Shown here: positions 8,364-16,762 of the stretch, piece after piece
Layout: every line of letters starts with the position of its first letter
How positions within the stretch are numbered: the first letter of the stretch is position 1
From: Nonomuraea candida
GTDB lineage: Bacteria > Actinomycetota > Actinomycetes > Streptosporangiales > Streptosporangiaceae
Length of the DNA stretch: 64,000 nucleotides
Assembly (NCBI RefSeq): GCF_000725485.1
Contig: NZ_JOAG01000046.1
Span: 9,746-73,745 of the forward strand
Reading direction: 5' to 3'
The notes under the pieces: generated by a model
The model's input: the letters and a program-made list of their open reading frames with translations, nothing else
Told to the model about the DNA's origin: nothing
Database searches by the model: none
Program-made: the position numbers and the translations under genes

Positions 8364-9550
8364 CCGGCCCGGCACCGGAGGCGGAGCCGGTGGAGCTGAG
8401 CGAACACGAGAGGGCGAGCCAGTCCCTCACCAGGCCGACCGCCGCGAACGCGCTCCTGGCGATCGAGCGGGCCCTGTCCGGCACTGGAGACTGGGCGAGC
8501 GCCGACGCGCACATCCGCAAGGCCACCACCGGACCCATCGACAGCGCGCCGCACGCCAGCCTCTACTACGGGGCACCGGCCGTCGCGTTCGTCCTGCACG
8601 CCGCCCGCGCCGGCCACCCCCGCTACCAGGCGGCAGCCCGCAGCCTCGACAAGCACGTCGCGCGGCTGGCCCAACGCCGGCTGGCCACCGCCGCCGAACG
8701 GATGAGGCGACGAGCACCCGCCGCGCCCGCCGCGTTCGCCGAGTACGACCTGTTCCGCGGGCTCACCGGACTCGGCGCTCTCCTGCTCCTGCGAGCCCCC
8801 GGCAGTGACCTGCTCGGCGCCGTCCTCACCTACGTGACCTGCCTGACCCAACCGCGCCGCGTGGACGGCGCGGCACTGCCGGGCTGGTGGGCCGATCATG
8901 ACCCCGACCCGCTCGCCCCGACCCCGGGCGGGCACGTCAACCTCGGCCTCGCGCACGGCGCGGCCGGCCTGCTCGCCCTGCTCTCCCTCGCCTCCCTGCG
9001 CGGATGCACGGTGCCCGGCCAAACCGACGCGATCGAGACCCTGGCCGGCTGGTACGACCAGTGGCGGCAACACTCGGCGGACGGCACCTGGTGGCCGCAA
9101 TGGCTCACCCGCGAGGACCTGCGCACCGGCCACCCCTCCCAGCGCGGCCCGGGACGGCCCTCGTGGTGCTACGGCACGGCCGGCATCGCCCGCGCCCAGC
9201 AACTCGCCGCCCTGGCCACCGGCGACCCCGTCCGGCGCGGAATCGCCGAGAAGGCCATGGCCGAGTGCCTGACCGGCCAACAGCTTCAGAAGATCACCGA
9301 CGCGGGGCTGTGCCACGGCATGGCCGGCGTCTACCAGACCGCCTACCGGGCCTCCCTCGACGCCGCGAACCAAGCGATCGGGAGCCGCCTCCCCGCGCTC
9401 GCGGCCGCGCTCACCCAGCACGCGGCGATCGGCCAGGACGACACCGAGGGACTACTGGACGGGCCCGCCGGGGTGGGCCTGGCCCTGGAAACCGCACGAC
9501 ACACCACACCCCCACGTTCTGGATGGGACGCATGCCTCCTCATCACCTGA
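8360..9550 (+). CDS. lanC: Lanthionine synthetase LanC cyclase
   Basis: A 396-residue cyclase starting at GTG 8360, which overlaps the LanB stop. Zn ligands are visible: Cys270 in SWCYGTAG, and Cys318-His319 in GLCHGMAG. His199 lies in the conserved LGLAHGAAG loop. The enzyme adds core Cys thiols to dehydroalanine/dehydrobutyrine to form thioether rings. Its 3' end overlaps the next gene by 19 bases, continuing the coupled series. Length is normal for LanC. Confidence 0.93.
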   Translation: MTGPAPEAEPVELSEHERASQSLTRPTAANALLAIERALSGTGDWASADAHIRKATTGPIDSAPHASLYYGAPAVAFVLHAARAGHPRYQAAARSLDKHVARLAQRRLATAAERMRRRAPAAPAAFAEYDLFRGLTGLGALLLLRAPGSDLLGAVLTYVTCLTQPRRVDGAALPGWWADHDPDPLAPTPGGHVNLGLAHGAAGLLALLSLASLRGCTVPGQTDAIETLAGWYDQWRQHSADGTWWPQWLTREDLRTGHPSQRGPGRPSWCYGTAGIARAQQLAALATGDPVRRGIAEKAMAECLTGQQLQKITDAGLCHGMAGVYQTAYRASLDAANQAIGSRLPALAAALTQHAAIGQDDTEGLLDGPAGVGLALETARHTTPPRSGWDACLLIT

Positions 9551-10500
9551 CCACCGCGGCGCCGCACCAGCTCGCCAACGGCGTCCTGGCCCTCCTCGCC
9601 GGGGCAGACCTGGACACCGCCGCCGCCGACGCCGGCGTCGATCCGGCCGACCTCGACGAAGCCGCCACGGTGTATCGGGCCGCCGGGCTCACGGCGCTCG
9701 AACAACGCGCCGAAGCCGGCTGGTACCAGCTGCGCGTCCAGTTCCCCGACGGGAACACCGCTGAGACGATCGGCGCCCACGAGCTGATGCCGCGCCTGGA
9801 GCGGCTCCACGCGGACGGCGCGATCAACGGGTGGTGGTTCCTGCGCAAACCCCCAGGCTGGCGGCTGCGGCTGCGCGACGCCGACCGCGACCCCGTTGAC
9901 GACCTGTTCAACGAGCTGACCGCGACCGGCACGATCACCCACTGGTGGCCGACCGTGTACGAGCCGGAAACCGCCGCGTTCGGCGGCCCGGCCGGGATGC
10001 AGGCCGCGCATGACCTGTTCCACGCCGACAGCCTCGGCGTCCTCGAATACGCCCGCCAGGCCGCCCCCGACCTCGGCCGCCGTGAACTGTCCATCGTGCT
10101 GATCAACGCCCTGCTGCAGGCGGCTGGGCTGGACTGGTTCGAGCGTGGCGACGTCTTCGCCCGAGCCGCCCGCCTACGGCCCGCGCCCGCCACCGCGGAC
10201 GTCGGCCAGGTAGAGAAGCTGTCGGCCCACGTGCGCACGCTGCTGGCCGCCCCCGCCCAGCCCGACAGGGAGCCGTTCGCGCCCGGCGGGCTCGCCGCGT
10301 TCGCCGCACCGTGGCTGACCGCCTGGCAGGCCGCAGGCAACGAGCTCGGCCGCGCCGCCGCCGAGGGCCGCATCCACCGCGGCCTGCGTGCGCTGCTCAC
10401 CCACGTCGTGATCTTCCACTGGAACCGGTTCGGCCTGTCGGCCACCACGCAAGACGTCCTCTCCCGCGCGGCCGCCGCCGCCTTCCTGCCCGAGAGCTGA
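9532..10500 (+). CDS. Stand-alone SpaB_C / thiopeptide-type biosynthesis protein
   Basis: A 322-residue protein with the hallmarks of the SpaB_C (thiopeptide-type bacteriocin biosynthesis) domain: an early GWYQLRVQFPDG strand, WWFLRKPPGWRLRLRD, a THWWPTVYEPETAAFGG block and an AAHDLFHADSLGVLEY helix. This domain normally eliminates glutamate from glutamylated Ser/Thr. LanB in this operon already has one, so this is a second copy, possibly a helper, a partner for another modification or a substrate-binding scaffold. I prefer ATG 9532 (GGATGGGA just upstream); ATG 9523 is in frame too. It overlaps lanC. Confidence 0.85.
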   Translation: MPPHHLTTAAPHQLANGVLALLAGADLDTAAADAGVDPADLDEAATVYRAAGLTALEQRAEAGWYQLRVQFPDGNTAETIGAHELMPRLERLHADGAINGWWFLRKPPGWRLRLRDADRDPVDDLFNELTATGTITHWWPTVYEPETAAFGGPAGMQAAHDLFHADSLGVLEYARQAAPDLGRRELSIVLINALLQAAGLDWFERGDVFARAARLRPAPATADVGQVEKLSAHVRTLLAAPAQPDREPFAPGGLAAFAAPWLTAWQAAGNELGRAAAEGRIHRGLRALLTHVVIFHWNRFGLSATTQDVLSRAAAAAFLPES

Positions 10501-10502
10501 CC

Positions 10503-11600
10503 ATGGACCCCGCCACGCTGCACGCCGCCGTCCGCCGCTTCCCCCTCGTCGGCCACGCCCGGCCCGGCCACCCGCCGCTGCCCGACCGAGTTCAGGAGAT
10601 CGCCGACATCGCCGAAACCGCGGCCCGCCCCGGCGGTGACGCCCTGCACGAAGGGGCGCACGCGCTCAACAAGGCCGCGCTCCTGGCCAGCGACTGCGGC
10701 CTGCCCGACCTAGCCCGTGACCTGTGCTGGCAGCACATCAACATCTACCGGGGCGCTGGCCGCCCGCTGACCGTGACCCGCGCCCGGTACATGCTCGAAC
10801 CCGTCCACAACCTCGCCCGGCTCCAGCTCCGCGCCGGCGACGGACAACACGCCCTACGGCTCCTGGACGCGATGTACCAGGCGGTCACCAAAGACACCGA
10901 CCTGGTGATCGGCCATCGCACCCTGCCGCTGGCCCACCTCACCGGCACCCCGGGAGAACGGCACAAGCTGCGCGAATGGGTCTGGCGGCAGTACCTCGCG
11001 GACGGCATCCGCGCCCTGACGCTCGCCGGCCGCTGGGACGAGGCGGTCACACACGCCAGAGCACATCAGGGCATCGGCCTGCACCTGATGGACGGACGGC
11101 AGGCCGCGATCATCGCCCACCGCCTGCGCGGCACGCTCGGCGCAGCGCGGGCCCTCCTGAAGGAGAGCACGCCCACGGAGCCCTGGGAGCAGCAGGTCGC
11201 TTCCTGCCTGCGCGTCATGTGCGCGGAACCGGACGGGAAGGCAGCCGGCCAGGACGTGGCGGCCATGGTCGACCAATTCTTCGGCCACCAGCCGAGGCCC
11301 GGCTTCGTGGTCTTCCGGACCCGGCTCGGGCTGACCGTGGCCACCCTCGCCGACAGCGAGGCGACCGGTCGCGTTCTCGCTCGACTGGCCGCCGAGGTGA
11401 TCGAGTCCGGCGACGGGTACGCCGCCCGGGACCTGCTCCGGCACCGCCCTCTGGAAGGCGTGTCGGATGCGCAACGCCAGGCGCTGGCCGACCTGGTTGC
11501 AGCCTCTGGCCTGGGAGCAGGGGCGTTGCCCGCCCCGCTGCTCGATTCGCTCACCTGCTCGGTGAAAGCGGCAGGCGAGGTGCTCACCGCAGCGATGTGA
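10503..11600 (+). CDS. Unknown helical protein at the end of the lanthipeptide operon
   Basis: A 365-residue protein beginning 2 bases after the preceding stop, so it belongs to the operon. It is rich in Ala, Leu and Arg, with repeated helix pairs (LARLQLRAGDGQHALRLL, ALTLAGRWDEAVTHAR) like TPR or other alpha-solenoids. No signal peptide, membrane segment or catalytic motif is visible. Solenoids in RiPP clusters may act as regulators or enzyme scaffolds, but no function can be assigned. Confidence 0.7.
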   Translation: MDPATLHAAVRRFPLVGHARPGHPPLPDRVQEIADIAETAARPGGDALHEGAHALNKAALLASDCGLPDLARDLCWQHINIYRGAGRPLTVTRARYMLEPVHNLARLQLRAGDGQHALRLLDAMYQAVTKDTDLVIGHRTLPLAHLTGTPGERHKLREWVWRQYLADGIRALTLAGRWDEAVTHARAHQGIGLHLMDGRQAAIIAHRLRGTLGAARALLKESTPTEPWEQQVASCLRVMCAEPDGKAAGQDVAAMVDQFFGHQPRPGFVVFRTRLGLTVATLADSEATGRVLARLAAEVIESGDGYAARDLLRHRPLEGVSDAQRQALADLVAASGLGAGALPAPLLDSLTCSVKAAGEVLTAAM

Positions 11601-12306
11601 ATATCCAATGGACGAGGGAACGCTCACCGCCGCGGCCGTCTCGGCGCTGGGACTGATGCGGCGGACGGGCACTGGACAGCTCGACCTCCAACCACTCCCA
11701 CGATGCCCCGAGTTCCACCAGCTCCGGAGATACCGGCCTGCCGCCACGGGCCGCACGACGGCAGGTAGGACCCCAACTCGGTGAAGTACCGGTAGGCCGC
11801 GGTGGGCAGCGCCACCGGCACGCATCCTCCTCGGCCACCTTGCCGAGCAACTGCTCCCGCATGCGCCGGTATCGGACTGAGTCGGCGTACGATCTTCATC
11901 TCTACAAAAGTCCCCGGCGGCGGTACCACTCTCATGTACGACATCACCCTGCGCGGGATACAACCGCACCGCCAAGCCTCGCACAGGCTCGATGCACATC
12001 ACACGGCTGCGCTTCGCGCACACTGGTCACTCGCCGCATCTGCTTTGACCAGATGCTCAGCTGTATCCGGTAGGCGAGTCCTATCTGCTCGTCGGTCACC
12101 TCGCGCGCCACCGTCACCGTCCGGCCGTCCCGCGAGGTCGCCTCCCAGATGAAGCGCGGCCGTACCAAACGCAGAGGCAGCGCGGCCGACGGCGTGGTCA
12201 ACGGGACGGAAACCGACGCCGTGGATGGACGGCCTTCGGCGGCGTCCAGTTCTGGCGGACGAACCAGCCGCTCCGGCCTGGCCACGTTCACGTGCACGTC
12301 AGAGTT

Positions 12307-12534
12307 TCACGGCAGAAGGAGCGGGCGGCGCGCCGGCCGGTACTGAAGGGTCGCGCCGATCCATCCGCACTTCACGCAGGCCGGTTCGAGGCGGCTGAAC
12401 AGCGGTGCCGTCGGCAGGAGGGTGAAGCATGGGGTTGTGCTTCCTCCTGCCTCCCAGTGCTGGCCGACGTCGAGGTAGGCGACCCGTTCGTCCCAGATGG
12501 CGTCGGACCGGATGAGGTTGACGGTCAAACTCAT
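12307..12534 (-). CDS. Small hypothetical protein with CxxC motif, possibly a remnant
   Basis: A 75-residue frame from ATG 12534 with protein-like composition: an N-terminal MSLTVNLIRSDAIWDERVAY and a CVKCGW pair that could bind a metal. The partner CxxC for a zinc ribbon is missing, suggesting it is truncated or relies on another chain. It lies among gene fragments, so it may be decayed. Function unknown. Confidence 0.35.
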   Translation of the reverse strand: MSLTVNLIRSDAIWDERVAYLDVGQHWEAGGSTTPCFTLLPTAPLFSRLEPACVKCGWIGATLQYRPARRPLLLP

Positions 12535-12740
12535 CGCGAGTCACCGGCCTAGATCCGATCCGGGAGCCGGGTGACCGCTCCGGCGTACTCAGGCGGGGGC
12601 GTGCGGGGCCTGGTCATCGGTCGAGGTGTCGTCCCCGGCCGCCGGGGCTTCTCCGGTGAAGTGGCGCCACCGGCGGCTGAGCACGGCCGGACGGGGTCAG
12701 GTCGGCAGAACGCTCCGCGCCCGTCAGGACGCGACCCCGG

Positions 12741-12840
12741 GCGCCGGCGGAGCGGCAGGCGGAGATCGCGGCCAAGAGCCGCCAGGCGATGCCGTTCGAT
12801 CACGAGCACACCACGCACCGCTTCGCCCGCCGAACACGGA
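12741..12840 (+). pseudogene. N-terminal fragment of a conserved actinobacterial protein
   Basis: The frame reads AERQAEIAAKSRQAMPFDHE followed by HTTHRFARRTR. This matches, from memory, the opening of a short actinobacterial family often labelled aspartate carbamoyltransferase-like, in which RQAEVAERG...MPFDL...TTHRF is conserved. After about 30 residues the similarity ends and the frame continues as unrelated Pro/Arg-rich sequence. The rest of the gene is absent. Confidence 0.4.
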
Positions 12841-12991
12841 TAAGCCTGCCCGCTGCCGCTCTGCCGAACCCCGTACCGACTCCAGTGCCTGCCCCGCGGT
12901 CGCGGAACGCAGAGATCAGGATCACCTCGCTATACCCAACCCCCGTATGGTTCACTGGGCGTGGCGTTCTTCTCGACGTGAAGGAGCTTTG

Positions 12992-13360
12992 ATGGCCGAG
13001 CCGAGTCCGCGCGGGCGGCGCTCGCTGTTCCTGCACGCGACTCTGCGGCGCGGGCCCCGCCAGGTGCTGGAGCAGATGCTGGCGCGGGTGGACGACGACA
13101 CCCCGCCCGCCGGGCGGCGGCATCCGCGACGCCTGGCCACTGGCCCTGGCCGCCCTGGTGCACCTGGACGGCTTGCCCGAACGCATGGCCGCCTATCGCG
13201 AGCACGCCATCGCCCTCGCGGCCGCGATCAACGCCGACGGCGCCGCCCGCGCCCACCCCGGCCCGCCGCACCCCTGTTCCACATCCACCTGCCGGCCCCG
13301 AAACAGGCGGTCGAGCAGGCGGGCGCCCGATCGCCGCCGGGCCCGCCCGGGCCCGTAGTC
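12992..13360 (+). pseudogene. Frameshifted remnant resembling a threonine-aldolase-type lyase
   Basis: In one frame (about 13115-13255) the sequence reads IRDAWPLALAALVHLDGLPE and then RMAAYREHAIALAAAINAD. In another frame (about 13268-13315) it continues PLFHIHLPAPKQAVEQAG. Joined, these resemble the C-terminal part of PLP-dependent beta-eliminating lyases of the low-specificity threonine aldolase type. At least one frameshift separates the pieces, and the PLP-lysine region is not present. The ATG at 12992 opens a frame that does not cover the conserved blocks. Confidence 0.4.
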
Positions 13361-13420
13361 GGCGACCGGCCTGCAAACACAGCAACCCCACCCTCCAACC
13401 CCTGACGGGAAGGACGTATT

Positions 13421-13855
13421 GTGATCAACATTCGTCGCGCCACCCCTGATGACGCCCCCACCGTGCACAGCCTCATCCGTGCCCTGGCCGAGCATCAAGA
13501 CCAGGCCTGGGGCGTCACGGTGAGCGTCGAGGACCTGAAGCAGATGCTGGCCCGCCCGGACGTCACCTACCTGATCGCCGAGCGGGACGGCCAGGCCGTC
13601 GGCTACGTCTCCTGGCTGGAGCGCATCGGCTTCTGGTCCGGACAGGACTACCTCCACCTCGACGACCTGTACGTCACCGGCGCCGAGCGCGGCCACGGCG
13701 TGGGCGAGCAGCTCATGCGTGCGACAGCCGAAGCCGCCGGTGGCAAGGTGATCCGCTGGGAGGTCGCCGAAACCAACAAGGCGGCACAGCGCTTCTACAC
13801 GCGCATCGGCGCCACCCTCACCAGCAAGAAGATCGGCCGCTGGCAGCCCAGGTAG
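13421..13855 (+). CDS. GNAT family N-acetyltransferase
   Basis: A 144-residue protein from GTG 13421 (ribosome site GGGAAGGA). It shows the GNAT layout: an N-terminal INIRRATPDD strand-helix, a central LHLDDLYVTGAERGHGVGEQ block that forms the acetyl-CoA pyrophosphate loop (RGHGVG), and a C-terminal NKAAQRFYTRIGA helix. Acceptor unknown. A hairpin terminator follows 20 bases after the stop, so it is probably a single-gene unit. Confidence 0.88.
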   Translation: MINIRRATPDDAPTVHSLIRALAEHQDQAWGVTVSVEDLKQMLARPDVTYLIAERDGQAVGYVSWLERIGFWSGQDYLHLDDLYVTGAERGHGVGEQLMRATAEAAGGKVIRWEVAETNKAAQRFYTRIGATLTSKKIGRWQPR

Positions 13856-13874
13856 ACCTCCATGAGCACATCGC

Positions 13875-13914
13875 GCTCCCGTTTTCCTCCTCTACCCGGG
13901 GGAAAGACGGGAGC
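13875..13914 (+). terminator. Hairpin terminator after the GNAT gene
   Basis: GCTCCCGT (13875-13882) pairs with ACGGGAGC (13907-13914); inside it TTTCC can pair with GGGAAA, extending the stem past a one-base bulge. It starts 20 bases after the GNAT stop. Confidence 0.6.
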
Positions 13915-14073
13915 CGGGCCGGCTCATGGCAGATCGTGCCGTCGCCTTCGATCACGGCCGCCGCCTGCGCGTACGCGACGTTCGCCGTGGGCTGGGCTGG
14001 TGGCGCGATGAAGCGACGAGGGTGGACTGCGCGTGACCCTCGGCCGAGATCGAGAGCGGGTCCGGGCCGCGCG

Positions 14074-14970
14074 TCAAACGCCCTTCAGGACACGATCAAG
14101 GGCCGCGCGGCCGGCGGGACCCCAGGCCGGTTTGCCGCCGGGAAGGCCGCGGTCCCCGTTCTGTCCCATGAGCATCAGGAAGAGGCTCTTCATGGCGGCC
14201 AGCCCGCGGGCGCGCCGGATCGCCGCCTCGTCCGCGTGCGCGTACGCGTCGAAGAAGCGTGCGGCCGTGCCCGCGGGCAGCAGCACCCACGCGGCGGCGA
14301 GGTCCCAGGCGGGGTCGCCGGCGAACAGGGAGCCGAAGTCGACGACGCCCGAGAGCGTTCCGTCCGAGACGACGACGTTCGCGGGGTGGAGGTCGCCGTG
14401 CACCCACACCGGCGGTCCCTCCCACTCGGGGGCCGCGACGGCATCGGCCCAGACGGCCCGGACGGCGTGGACGTCGCCGACCGCGCCGGGGTCGACGGCC
14501 TGCAGGAACCGCTCGAAGCCGGCCGTGCACGCCTTGGGGTGGGCGCCGAGGTCCGCACTGGCCGGGGCCTCGGCGGGCGCCGCCACGTGGAGCGCCCGGA
14601 GGAAGGCCGCCAGCGTGTCGGCCGCGTGGGCGCCGCGGCTGATCGCGCCGTGGTCCAGCGGCTCGCCGTGCACCCACGTCATCACGGTCCAGTGCTTGGG
14701 GAAGCGCCCGGACGGTTCGCCGGACCGCACCGGGGTCGGCACCGGGAGCGGCAGGCGCGGGGCCAGCACGGGCAGCCACCGCCGCTCCTTGAGCTGCGGC
14801 TCCGGGGTGGGGTCCATGCGCTGCATGCGTACGGCCAGTTCGTCCCCGAGGCGCCACATCTGGTTGCCCCAGCCGCCCGCCACCTCGCGGACGGCCAGCC
14901 CCGCCAGGTCGGGATGCTGCTCCCGCAGCAGGTCGCGGACCAGCTCCGCGGTGATCTCGATCTCGGTCAT
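14074..14970 (-). CDS. Aminoglycoside phosphotransferase (APH)-family kinase
   Basis: A 298-residue protein with the APH/choline-kinase fold: the catalytic loop HGDLHPANVV and the Mg-binding segment DFGSLFAGDPAWDLA. Most family members in soil actinomycetes phosphorylate antibiotics or small metabolites; the substrate cannot be read from sequence. The N-terminal lobe has the expected GGWGNQMWRLG nucleotide loop. It stands alone, facing left, with no obvious operon partner. Confidence 0.85.
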   Translation of the reverse strand: MTEIEITAELVRDLLREQHPDLAGLAVREVAGGWGNQMWRLGDELAVRMQRMDPTPEPQLKERRWLPVLAPRLPLPVPTPVRSGEPSGRFPKHWTVMTWVHGEPLDHGAISRGAHAADTLAAFLRALHVAAPAEAPASADLGAHPKACTAGFERFLQAVDPGAVGDVHAVRAVWADAVAAPEWEGPPVWVHGDLHPANVVVSDGTLSGVVDFGSLFAGDPAWDLAAAWVLLPAGTAARFFDAYAHADEAAIRRARGLAAMKSLFLMLMGQNGDRGLPGGKPAWGPAGRAALDRVLKGV

Positions 14971-15077
14971 GCGGAGTCACAGTACCCAGGCGGCAGGCGG
15001 AGCGGCTTCCGCTCCGGGAACATCTCGCTGTGATTCCCGCCATGACGGCGCTCTGCCGCAGGGGCTCGGACCCCGGC

Positions 15078-15125
15078 GCGGGTCAGGATCGGCACGGGTC
15101 AGGATCGGCACGGGTCAGGATCGGC
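15078..15125. repeat. Three 16-bp tandem repeats
   Basis: Three units of (A/G)CGGGTCAGGATCGGC lie head to tail. The last overlaps the 3' end of the NmrA gene. They may have arisen by slippage; no hairpin is formed. Confidence 0.8.
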
Positions 15126-15951
15126 GCGCGCCGAGTTGCCGGGTGAGGAACCGTTCGAACGTCAGCAGGTCCGGATGCCGCCGGCGCAGGGCCTCGATGT
15201 CGGCCCGGTAGCCCTCTTCGGCGAACCACTCGAACATGCGCTCGTCGATCGGCAGCGCCTCGAACCTGGTCGGCGTGCCGGTGACGCGCTCGTAGATCTC
15301 CGCGATCTCGGGGAAGGTGAGCTCGTCGCCGGCGAGTTCGAGCTGCCGGCCGATGAAGTGGGCGGGATCGTCGAAGGCGTCGGCGGCGAAGACCCCGATG
15401 TCGTCGGTGGCGATGAGCTGCATCGGCTTGTCCGGCTTGACCGGCAGTGCCAGGAGCCGCTCGCCCTCGGCGTCGGCGTAGTGCAGCAGGTTGTTCATGA
15501 AGAACACCGGCCGCAGGATGGTGGCGGGCACGCCGAGGGCCAGGATGTGCCGCTCGATCTCGGCCTTGCTCTCGAAGTGGTCGATGCCGGTCTCGCGCTC
15601 GGCGCCGCCCACGGAGCTGTAGACCAGGTGGGCGACGCCGCTGTCGTGCGCGAGGTCGGCCACCGCCTTGCCCTGGCGCACCTCGGCGGCCAGGGTCTCG
15701 GGCTCATGGGCCAGCGCCTGGACGCTGAACACGCCGTACGCGCCGCGCATCGCCTCCCTCAGGGAGCCGGGGTCGTCGAGATCGCCGCGGACGAGTTCGG
15801 CGCCCTGCTCTCGCAGGGCCCGGGCGGCGGGCTTGTTCGGATCGCGCACCAGGGCGCGAACGGTCCAGCCGCGGGTCAGCAGCTGCCGGGCGGTGGCTCC
15901 GCCCTGGTTGCCGGTGGCGCCGGTGACGAGAACGACTCGGGATGCAGACAT
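15115..15951 (-). CDS. NmrA/NAD(P)-binding family protein
   Basis: A 278-residue Rossmann protein starting MSASRVVLVTGATGNQGG, the glycine-rich GATGNQGG loop of the NmrA/HSCARG branch of atypical short-chain dehydrogenases. These often bind NAD(P) as redox sensors or reductases and lack the standard Tyr-x-x-x-Lys pair. ATG 15951 is chosen because the GATG loop is then at the usual position, with AGAGGCGG upstream. It is divergent from a TetR regulator across a promoter with two inverted repeats, so it is likely that regulator's target. Confidence 0.88.
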   Translation of the reverse strand: MSASRVVLVTGATGNQGGATARQLLTRGWTVRALVRDPNKPAARALREQGAELVRGDLDDPGSLREAMRGAYGVFSVQALAHEPETLAAEVRQGKAVADLAHDSGVAHLVYSSVGGAERETGIDHFESKAEIERHILALGVPATILRPVFFMNNLLHYADAEGERLLALPVKPDKPMQLIATDDIGVFAADAFDDPAHFIGRQLELAGDELTFPEIAEIYERVTGTPTRFEALPIDERMFEWFAEEGYRADIEALRRRHPDLLTFERFLTRQLGARRS

Positions 15952-15973
15952 GGACAAACAACCGCCTCTTATT

Positions 15974-16032
15974 CGGAGCGTTTCACTCCGGGTAATGTAA
16001 CTCGGAGCGGAACGCTCCGCAAGCGGTATCCT
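15974..16032. promoter_or_regulatory. Divergent TetR/NmrA promoter with two operator palindromes
   Basis: CGGAGCG-GAA-CGCTCCG (16003-16019) is a perfect 7-3-7 palindrome. A weaker copy, CGGAGCGTTTCACTCCG, lies at 15974-15990. The centres are 29 bases apart. A -10-like TATCCT (16027-16032) ends 6 bases before the TetR ATG. The arrangement fits a TetR-type repressor controlling both itself and the NmrA gene. Confidence 0.7.
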
Positions 16033-16038
16033 GGACGC

Positions 16039-16680
16039 ATGCCCGACCCCGTGACCCCGCGCAAGCGCGGCCCCCAGGCCCTGGCCGCCCGCAACGACCA
16101 GGCGCTGATCGAGGCCGCCCGGCACGTGTTCACCACGCAGGGGTTCGACGCGCCCGTCTCGGCCGTCGCCGAGCACGCGGGTGTGGGCATGGGCAGCCTG
16201 TACCGGCGCTACCGCACCAAGGAAGAGCTCCTGCAGCGGTTGTGCGTCGACTCGATGGAACGCGTCGCGGCCGCCGCGCGGGAGGGCCTGGCTCACGAGG
16301 ACCCCTGGCAGGGGCTGGTCTCCTACATCCGGCAGTGCGTGGCCTTCGGCTTCGGCATCCTGGCCCCGCTGGCCGGCGCCATCGACGTCACGCCCGAGAT
16401 GCGGCAGGCCACCCAGCACGCCCAGCGACTGGCCGACGAACTCGTCGCACGCGCCCACCGCGCGGGGCTGCTCCGCGCGGACGTGTCCACCATGGACATC
16501 TCCCTGCTCATCGGCCAGTTCGGCCGCACGGTCCCGGCCCCGCCGGGGCGCAGCGAGGAAGAGGTACGCGCCCGGCTGCTGGCCATCGCCATGGACGGCC
16601 TCAAAGCTCACCACACCGGCCCCCTGCCGGGCGGACCACCCGACATGCAGCACTACCAGGCGCTATGGGATACCCCTTGA
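16039..16680 (+). CDS. TetR-family repressor
   Basis: A 213-residue regulator. The N-terminal helix-turn-helix is clear: EAARHVFTTQGFDAPVSAVA, then AGVGMGSLYRRYRTKEEL. The C-terminal ligand domain is variable, with no clue to the inducer. It is probably leaderless (TATCCT, 6 bases, ATG) and autoregulated through the palindromes just upstream, which also face the divergent NmrA gene. Confidence 0.9.
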   Translation: MPDPVTPRKRGPQALAARNDQALIEAARHVFTTQGFDAPVSAVAEHAGVGMGSLYRRYRTKEELLQRLCVDSMERVAAAAREGLAHEDPWQGLVSYIRQCVAFGFGILAPLAGAIDVTPEMRQATQHAQRLADELVARAHRAGLLRADVSTMDISLLIGQFGRTVPAPPGRSEEEVRARLLAIAMDGLKAHHTGPLPGGPPDMQHYQALWDTP

Positions 16681-16762
16681 CGGCGGAAGGCGCTGCCGGC
16701 CCCGGTGAGCCCCCGGGGACACGCCGCCGCGCCGGGGGTCTCGGCGCCGGTCCGCACGTCGC

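Larger units (their letters stand above)
11601..13420. other. Gene-poor stretch holding only fragments
   Basis: These 1.8 kb between the lanthipeptide operon and the GNAT gene carry no intact gene I can defend. Frames are short and shift repeatedly. Three pieces look like parts of known or plausible proteins and are listed separately (12307-12534, 12741-12840, 12992-13360). A leftward frame at 11944-12297 contains a protein-like run (RFIWEATSRDGRTVTVAREV) but is otherwise uninformative. From 11601 to about 11940 I see nothing recognisable. Confidence 0.5.

Noticed and set aside
5154..8375. A 1073-codon frame on the minus strand opposite lanB
   Set aside because: It is the GC-rich antisense shadow of LanB: low-complexity Gly/Arg/Ala/Val composition, no domains, and the plus-strand frame is a clear dehydratase.
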